A stretch of 6,279 bases of DNA, from contig JAOZSJ010000168.1 of assembly GCA_029939715.1 (NCBI GenBank), positions 1 through 6,279 of the forward strand, written 5' to 3'. The notes beneath the pieces were generated by a model. The model saw only the letters and a list, made by a program, of their open reading frames with translations, searched no databases and had not been told where the DNA came from. The stretch is from 4572-123 sp002084545. Lineage in GTDB: Bacteria; Desulfobacterota; Desulfobacteria; Desulfobacterales; 4572-123. Both the position numbers and the translations under genes were made by a program. Shown in pieces: positions 1 through 4,636 of this stretch; the stretch's first letter is position 1; each line of letters starts with the position of its first letter.

Positions 1-284
1 ATCTGGGATTTCCCATTGCCACAGGGGTCATTGAGGGGGCATGCCGTCATCTTGTGAAGGATCGTATGGATATAACCGGTGCTAAATGGAGGCTTGCCAG
101 TGCCGAAGCAGTGCTGCGCCTGCGTGCGCTAAGAAGCAGCAACGATTTTGATGAGTACTGGGACTTCCATGAAGCCTGTGAATACAAGCGGAATCATCAA
201 AAATTTTATGCAGACGGTGAAGTTCCGCTTACAAAACTTCCACAATCTTCTTCCAGAGGAGGCCATCTCAGAGTAATCAAGTAA
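1..284 (+). CDS. ISKra4-family-like transposase, C-terminal fragment (5' end outside window)
   Basis: This is the C-terminal end of a DDE-type transposase that would cut and join the ends of its insertion sequence. The frame is open from position 3 to the TAA at 282-284, giving about 93 residues. The visible segment GVIEGACRHLVKDRMDITGA, followed by KW and then a leucine/arginine-rich helix and NDFDEYW, matches from memory the conserved C-terminal block of ISKra4-family transposases; the glutamate in VIEG is in the position expected of the last acidic catalytic residue. A GTG at 54 is in frame but is not a real start, because the conserved block begins upstream of it. Only the tail is visible, so it is unknown whether the element is intact. 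It lies upstream of, and on the same strand as, the catabolic cluster. The family call is by motif recognition and is fairly secure; the exact element is not identified. Confidence 0.85.
   Translation, partial: LGFPIATGVIEGACRHLVKDRMDITGAKWRLASAEAVLRLRALRSSNDFDEYWDFHEACEYKRNHQKFYADGEVPLTKLPQSSSRGGHLRVIK
1..284 (+). mobile_element. Right-hand part of an insertion sequence (ISKra4-like), boundary undefined
   Basis: The transposase tail shows that an insertion sequence, or a remnant of one, enters the window from the left. Its right terminus must lie between the transposase stop at 284 and the start of the next gene at about 500. I cannot place the terminal inverted repeat or the target-site duplication because the left end is outside the window. 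The end coordinate given here is therefore the minimum extent. Confidence 0.6.
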
Positions 285-290
285 CTCTGA
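268..290 (+). other. Hairpin spanning the transposase stop codon
   Basis: TCAGAGT at 268-274 is perfectly complementary to ACTCTGA at 284-290, with a 9-nt loop at 275-283. The stem is 7 bp and only moderately GC-rich. No run of T follows (the next bases are CGTAAAATGA), so it is not a convincing intrinsic terminator. It could weakly stabilise the transposase mRNA end or be a chance repeat. Confidence 0.3.
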
Positions 291-439
291 CGTAAAATGA
301 GGAACATTATGACTATCAGAAACTGTTGTCAGGCATGTCGCAAAAGAGCCGCACCCATTTGTTTTCGCATGCCAGGAAAAACCGGAATTGATGTTGCGAG
401 CGTACTTCAGCACATCATCGTGCGTAAAATTGTTGTGTA

Positions 440-470
440 TTGACTATGATTGATTCCCGGGAACAATAAT
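440..470 (+). promoter_or_regulatory. Candidate sigma-70-type promoter for the catabolic cluster
   Basis: TTGACT at 440-445 matches five of six bases of the -35 consensus, and AATAAT at 465-470 matches five of six bases of the -10 consensus. The spacer is 19 nt, longer than the preferred 17, so the promoter would be weak or activator-assisted. It lies about 30 nt upstream of the first gene's start, in the only sizeable gap before the four-gene cluster. Initiation would be expected around 476-479, giving a short leader that includes the AAAGGA ribosome binding site. Confidence 0.35.
454..463. promoter_or_regulatory. Perfect palindrome TTCCCGGGAA, possible operator
   Basis: The ten bases are a perfect inverted repeat with no loop, sitting between the proposed -35 and -10 boxes. 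A repressor bound there would block RNA polymerase, and an activator could compensate for the long spacer. No regulator gene is in the window, and a single short palindrome can arise by chance. Confidence 0.3.
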
Positions 471-482
471 TAAATCCATTCT

Positions 483-488
483 AAAGGA
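483..488 (+). promoter_or_regulatory. Shine-Dalgarno AAAGGA that decides the start of the first cluster gene
   Basis: AAAGGA at 483-488 is 11 nt before the ATG at 500. It overlaps the alternative ATG at 488, which it therefore cannot serve. This favours the start at 500 although the spacing is slightly long. Confidence 0.5.
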
Positions 489-499
489 TGAATAGTAAA

Positions 500-2113
500 A
501 TGAATAACAACGAACAGCGCTTTCTGTTAAAAAACGGTCTGATTGTTGACGGGACAGGGGGCAGCCCTTTCCATGGAAATCTGCTGGTCAGCAAGAACAC
601 GATTGAAGAAGTATCCATTAAAGCACTCAACGTTGAAGCGCAAACAATGGATTGTTCCGGCCTGGTGATTGCCCCCGGTTTTATTGACATGCACTCTCAC
701 ATGGACTGGATACTGCCGGCTGCAAATAAACGTCCTGATCTTTTAGCTCCCTTTACCACCCAGGGGGTGACAACGTTTTTCGGCGGCAACTGCGGTTTTG
801 GCATTGCAGGATTCAGGAAAAACAACCGGTTCAACTCGCTGCTGGAATTAAGAACAAGAGGACTCTACTCGCTTAAATGGCACTCAATGGCGCAGTATTT
901 TGATCATCTAAATAAACAGGGAATCACACATAATCTGGTGAATCTTGCCGGTCTTGGTTCCACTCGAACTTCGATCCGGGGATTTGATCCGTCACCGTTG
1001 AGCAGGGAAGAGATGAAAGAAATGCTTTATCTGCTGGAAGAAGCCATGGATCAGGGAGCCCGAGGCGTGTCCCTCGGCTTGCAGTATGAACCGGATGTGT
1101 TTGCTACCAGGGAAGAGCTCAAGAAAGTGGCTGAACTGGTTAAACGAAAAAATAAAATACTTACAGTTCATTTGAAAGCGTATCTATCTGTTTCCGGAAA
1201 TTATTCATTACGCCCATTTGGTACTCCGCATAACTTACGGGCGATTGCGGAAATGATCAGTCTTGCGCGGGAAACTGAAGTAAAGCTGCAGATATCCCAT
1301 CTTTATTTTACCGGCGCCAGAACCTGCAGAACATTTGAAAGAGCAATGAAAATGATTGATGAGGCTGTCAAAGAAGGAATTGACGTTAAATTCGACATAG
1401 TTTCGTATAACTGCGGACAGTCAGTGCTCAATGTAATAATGCCCGAATGGTTCCTGGCCGGCCTGCCGCAAATCATCAATAACAAAAAAGCATTGCTGAG
1501 GCTTCGTGTCGAGTTAACAATAATGCTGAAACTCATTGGCGCAAGCCTTGAGGATATTCAGATCGCCTGCGCCAACCATCCGGAACTTAACGCCTTTAAC
1601 GGGTGGCATATGAATGATATTGCCAGGCACAGACATATGAGTGATTTTGAGAACTTGATAGACATAATTTTAAAAACCGCAGGAAAAGCTTTTATCCTGA
1701 TGCACGGGCATATCGAGACGGATCAAATTCGGGCAATGATGAAACATTCTGCGTGTCTATTTGCGACCGATGCAACGATAATTCCTGAAGGTACTCAAAA
1801 TCCGGGTGTTTACGGCGGATTTCCCCGATTTTTAAAATTATCAAGGGAATATAAAGATATTGCTTTACAGGAGGCTGTTTATAAAATGACCGGCGCAGCG
1901 GCCGAACGCTTTAACGTGCCAAAGCGTGGAACACTCAAAAAAAACAATGCTGCGGATATTACTGTTTTCGACTGGAATACAGTCAGGGAACTTAATTCGC
2001 CTGAACATCCAGAATTGCTGCCTGACGGCATAAAGGCGGTATTTATCAATGGCAGACACGTACTGCGTGAGGGAAAAGCTGATCAGTCAATCTATGCCGG
2101 CACTATTTTGTAA
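500..2113 (+). CDS. N-acyl-D-amino-acid deacylase (D-aminoacylase) family amidohydrolase
   Basis: This is a zinc-dependent amidohydrolase predicted to remove an N-acyl group from an amino acid or a similar amide in the cytoplasm; no signal peptide is visible. Numbered from the ATG at 500 (537 residues), it has a small N-terminal beta segment (LKNGLIVDGTGG), then GFIDMHSHMD with the HxH metal ligands H65 and H67, then NCGFG with C98, the cysteine ligand typical of D-aminoacylases. H224 (in VHLK), H267 (in QISHLY) and D424 (in FATDAT) match the remaining ligands and the catalytic aspartate, so the metal site looks complete. The C-terminal stretch with MTGAAAERF and AADITVFDW is the usual family ending. 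An ATG at 488 would add four residues but lacks a usable ribosome binding site. Family members often have SHLK or SHHK and SDG where this protein has SHLY and TDA, so the acyl-amino-acid substrate is uncertain. The family is well supported; the exact activity is not. Confidence 0.9.
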   Translation: MNNNEQRFLLKNGLIVDGTGGSPFHGNLLVSKNTIEEVSIKALNVEAQTMDCSGLVIAPGFIDMHSHMDWILPAANKRPDLLAPFTTQGVTTFFGGNCGFGIAGFRKNNRFNSLLELRTRGLYSLKWHSMAQYFDHLNKQGITHNLVNLAGLGSTRTSIRGFDPSPLSREEMKEMLYLLEEAMDQGARGVSLGLQYEPDVFATREELKKVAELVKRKNKILTVHLKAYLSVSGNYSLRPFGTPHNLRAIAEMISLARETEVKLQISHLYFTGARTCRTFERAMKMIDEAVKEGIDVKFDIVSYNCGQSVLNVIMPEWFLAGLPQIINNKKALLRLRVELTIMLKLIGASLEDIQIACANHPELNAFNGWHMNDIARHRHMSDFENLIDIILKTAGKAFILMHGHIETDQIRAMMKHSACLFATDATIIPEGTQNPGVYGGFPRFLKLSREYKDIALQEAVYKMTGAAAERFNVPKRGTLKKNNAADITVFDWNTVRELNSPEHPELLPDGIKAVFINGRHVLREGKADQSIYAGTIL

Positions 2114-2116
2114 GGA
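2111..2116 (+). promoter_or_regulatory. Shine-Dalgarno TAAGGA overlapping the previous stop codon
   Basis: The stop codon TAA at 2111-2113 is also the first half of TAAGGA, placed 5 nt before the TTG at 2122. The overlap suggests that ribosomes finishing the deacylase re-initiate on the next gene. It also supports TTG as the real start. Confidence 0.6.
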
Positions 2117-2121
2117 ACACA

Positions 2122-3204
2122 TTGTCACTCAATATCAATTGCAAACGCATTGCAGATCCGGATGGCCATAATCCCGCCCTGTTACTGAAGGGAGACTGGG
2201 TTATTGTGGAAATTTCAGACGGCAGGATTACCGGCCTGGGGGAATCGTCACACAGCAGAAACGATAACAGATGCATCCAGACTATTGGCCGTCTATTTGA
2301 CAGATATGTCAAAAACATGGACCTGACCCTGAACGGTATCAAAAAGCTGGAGTCCGGTCCTTTTTCCGGTGCTGATGATTTTGTGGAAGCAACTGCTATT
2401 TCAGGAATCAACCAGGCGCTATATGATCTGATTGCCAGGCGTTGTAATGTTGCTGTCTGGCAATTGTTTTCACATAAGAAAAGCCGGCAGGCAATTCCGG
2501 TATACGCAACAATAAACAGAGCGTTAACGAGCCGTACTCTCGATGATTATGAAAAAATTGTATCTCTCGCTGTAGACCAGGGGTTTAACGCGATTAAATG
2601 CGCGCCCTTTGAATCGGTTTTGAAGCATGGAGATCAGGTTCGACAGAGCCGGTACGGACTGTCTGTTCTTGAATCCTTAAGAAACCGATTTCCTGATCTG
2701 AGTATCCGCGTTGATTTTCACGAAAGATTTTCACTCGATCTATTTACGAAAATTCTGCCTGAGGTTGAAGCAATAAAACCGCACTGGCTGGAAGCGCCTG
2801 TGCCCGCGGGTCCGGAATATTCGACGTTGAAGTTGTCATGCAAAAATGATATTGCACTGGGAGAACTTTTTTTCGGGCTTGCCGGTTTCAGAAATATCGT
2901 CGAAAATCAATGGGCAGACGTTATTATGCCGGACATCAAGCATGTCGGCGGACTGGGTCCGATGGTGAATCTTTTAAATTACAGCGAGGGAAAAATTCAA
3001 GTCTCTCCACACAACCCTTCCGGGCCTGCAGCTACCGCGTTATCGGTTCATGCTGCGATGCTTTCTCAAAATGTTACCTCACTGGAGGTTCCTTTAATTA
3101 TTAATCCACGCCGGGCGTACTACCTTAAGTGGCTGGATAAAGGCTGTTTCAAAATACCTTGCAACATTGAACGGGATATTGAAAATCTTTTTGATTCCGG
3201 ATAA
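2122..3204 (+). CDS. Enolase-superfamily enzyme, mandelate racemase/acid-sugar dehydratase type
   Basis: This 360-residue protein is predicted to abstract a proton next to a carboxylate bound to Mg2+, leading to dehydration, racemisation or epimerisation. Residues 1-115 form the capping domain (GRITGLGESS near 35-43, AISGINQALYDLIARR at 92-107). The barrel follows, with K159 in AIKCAPFE, metal ligands D198 (VDFH), E224 (WLEAP) and E248 (ALGE), and D271 (MPDIKHVGG) paired with H297 (SPHNPSGP) as the His-Asp dyad of the mandelate racemase group. H200, next to D198, and the PHNPSGP block recall galactonate dehydratase (DgoD) from memory. The dipeptide-epimerase/N-succinylamino-acid racemase pattern of paired lysines is absent. 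The start is TTG: it has a good ribosome binding site, the frame is closed by TGA at 2080-2082, and no ATG occurs before residue 66. It sits 8 nt after the deacylase. The superfamily is secure; the reaction is not, and no sugar-acid genes accompany it. Confidence 0.9.
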   Translation: MSLNINCKRIADPDGHNPALLLKGDWVIVEISDGRITGLGESSHSRNDNRCIQTIGRLFDRYVKNMDLTLNGIKKLESGPFSGADDFVEATAISGINQALYDLIARRCNVAVWQLFSHKKSRQAIPVYATINRALTSRTLDDYEKIVSLAVDQGFNAIKCAPFESVLKHGDQVRQSRYGLSVLESLRNRFPDLSIRVDFHERFSLDLFTKILPEVEAIKPHWLEAPVPAGPEYSTLKLSCKNDIALGELFFGLAGFRNIVENQWADVIMPDIKHVGGLGPMVNLLNYSEGKIQVSPHNPSGPAATALSVHAAMLSQNVTSLEVPLIINPRRAYYLKWLDKGCFKIPCNIERDIENLFDSG

Positions 3205-3230
3205 TTCAGAGTAAACCTTAACTGTATAAT

Positions 3231-3236
3231 GGGAGA
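3231..3236 (+). promoter_or_regulatory. Shine-Dalgarno GGGAGA for the transporter gene
   Basis: GGGAGA lies 8 nt before the ATG at 3245, which supports that start. It is immediately preceded by TATAAT at 3225-3230, but no matching -35 box is placed correctly, so I do not call an internal promoter. Confidence 0.5.
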
Positions 3237-3244
3237 ATTCATTT

Positions 3245-4597
3245 ATGCTGGAAAAATCCTTTATGCCGCTTCTGACTGCTTTAGGCTGGATATCTCTAAT
3301 GCTGCTGCTCGGTGTCGTACTACGGGCTAAGGTCAAGGCTTTTCAAAGCTTTCTTTTTCCGGCATGCCTGATTGGCGGCGTTATCGGCTTTGTTATTATC
3401 AGTGTCGGCTGGTGCTCGATTGATAAAAATATCTTCACCCTTATTGCGTTTCATCTTTTCAGCCTTGGTTTTACTTCCCTTGGACTAACCGGCGGCAGCG
3501 GTAGAGGTAAGGCAAAACGTGTCATAAAAGGAGGTGTCTGGATTGCACTGCTCTGGACAACCTGCCTTAGCATCCAGTCACTTGCCGGCGGCGGTCTTCT
3601 CTTTGGCTTTAATGCTATCATGGATCCAATTTATGAAGGGCTTGGATTTCTTTGCGCTCACGGCTATTCACAGGGCCCGGGCCAAACCCTTGCCATCGCC
3701 GCTGTCTGGCAGGATTCCTTCAACATACCAGGCGCAGTTTCCATAGGCTTAACGTTTTCAGCCGCAGGATTTTTCATAGCCGCCCTCGTGGGTGTTCCGA
3801 TAGCAAATTGGGGGGTTCGCAAAGGTCTTGCGGCTAATGCGCCCAGGGATCTTCCTGAAGATTTTCTAAAAGGAATTTACAACAAAAATAGAAATATTGA
3901 AGCCGGCAAACAAACGACTCATCCGGCGAATATCGATGTCTTTGCTTTTCAGATGGCTGTTCTTTTCGGCATATACTTTTTGACATACATTCAATGTGGA
4001 TTTCTCAAAATGATATTTCCTGATGTTATGAAACCACTGACCTATGGGTATATCTTCTTATACGGCTTAATAAATGCCATGATCGTCCGCCTGATCTTAA
4101 ACAAATTCGGATTCGGTTATTTGATTGACAACGCAGTGCAACAACGCATAACAGGATCATCCATTGATTTTATGATTATTGCCACTATGATGGCCATTAA
4201 TATAGCAACAATCTGGAAATATATTATTCCGGTGATTACGATTTCCATTATATGTGCCGTTGCAACTTTCTGGATCGTGATATATTTTGGCCGACGCGCC
4301 GGTGAACTGCCGCTGGAAAGAACCCTGGCTGTATTCGGCTACTGTACCGGCACTGCAGCCAGCGGACTGCTTCTGCTCAGAATAGTCGATCCCGATTTTA
4401 AAACCAGTGTTGCCATGGAAATTGGCCTGATGAATATTTTTGTTCCTTTTACTTCGGTGCATATAATTTTTTTACATGGCGCTCTGCCCGGCAGCCCCAT
4501 CAGCGTGGCCCAGATGCTTGGGATACACCTTCTGACTGCGGCAACTATGCTTATTCTGATGAAAGTATTCAAAATGTGGAAAAAACCTGCGTGGTAG
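3245..4597 (+). CDS. GltS-like sodium/glutamate-type symporter (ESS family)
   Basis: This 450-residue inner-membrane protein is predicted to import a small carboxylate or amino acid with sodium. Hydrophobic segments are visible at about 8-27, 36-56, 62-82, 97-121, 163-187, 233-256, 265-285, 307-347, 362-379, 393-411 and 424-441, in two halves as in the GltS fold. The half-repeats carry glycine-rich elements that would form the re-entrant substrate loops: FLCAHGYSQGPGQTLA at 135-150 and FGYCTGTAASGLLLLRIVDP at 364-383. A polar loop at about 188-230 separates the halves. The protein is longer than E. coli GltS (about 400 residues), and its first-half motif differs from the GGHG-type motif I recall for classic glutamate carriers, so it is better called GltS-like than gltS. 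It starts 40 nt after the enolase-superfamily gene. Its place between two amidohydrolases suggests it imports their substrate or exports or imports a product. The fold is likely; the substrate is unproven. Confidence 0.8.
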   Translation: MLEKSFMPLLTALGWISLMLLLGVVLRAKVKAFQSFLFPACLIGGVIGFVIISVGWCSIDKNIFTLIAFHLFSLGFTSLGLTGGSGRGKAKRVIKGGVWIALLWTTCLSIQSLAGGGLLFGFNAIMDPIYEGLGFLCAHGYSQGPGQTLAIAAVWQDSFNIPGAVSIGLTFSAAGFFIAALVGVPIANWGVRKGLAANAPRDLPEDFLKGIYNKNRNIEAGKQTTHPANIDVFAFQMAVLFGIYFLTYIQCGFLKMIFPDVMKPLTYGYIFLYGLINAMIVRLILNKFGFGYLIDNAVQQRITGSSIDFMIIATMMAINIATIWKYIIPVITISIICAVATFWIVIYFGRRAGELPLERTLAVFGYCTGTAASGLLLLRIVDPDFKTSVAMEIGLMNIFVPFTSVHIIFLHGALPGSPISVAQMLGIHLLTAATMLILMKVFKMWKKPAW

Positions 4598-4624
4598 TTG
4601 AATTGAAATGCAAATAAGATATCA

Positions 4625-4630
4625 GGGAGA
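4625..4630 (+). promoter_or_regulatory. Shine-Dalgarno GGGAGA that fixes the GTG start
   Basis: GGGAGA lies 6 nt before the GTG at 4637. No ATG occurs in that frame until codon 30, inside the conserved N-terminal beta domain, so GTG is the best start. Confidence 0.55.
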
Positions 4631-4636
4631 GGCCAG

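Larger units (their letters stand above)
285..499. other. Non-coding interval between transposase and catabolic cluster
   Basis: This stretch of about 215 bases holds no convincing gene. An ATG at 309 opens 44 codons to TGA at 441-443, but it lacks a good ribosome binding site and a recognisable product. Other frames give only short open stretches; one (296-391) reads SQKSRTHLFSHARKNRN near its end and might be decayed insertion-sequence tail, which I cannot verify. The right end of the insertion sequence must fall here. The last 60 bases carry the candidate promoter, palindrome and ribosome binding site listed separately. Confidence 0.6.

Noticed and set aside
268..290. Rho-independent terminator after the transposase
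   Set aside because: The 7-bp stem is real but no T-run follows, so termination is not supported.
129..413. 94-codon open frame on the minus strand across the transposase tail
   Set aside because: It is antisense to a conserved transposase block and runs into the non-coding interval; it has no recognisable product.
309..443. Small open frame of 44 codons (MTIRNCCQACRKRA...) downstream of the transposase
   Set aside because: It has no clear ribosome binding site or recognisable domain and lies where the insertion-sequence end is expected; its length is within chance.
3225..3230. Perfect TATAAT in the gap before the transporter gene
   Set aside because: No -35-like hexamer is found at 16-18 nt upstream and the TG is not in the extended -10 position, so an internal promoter is not supported.
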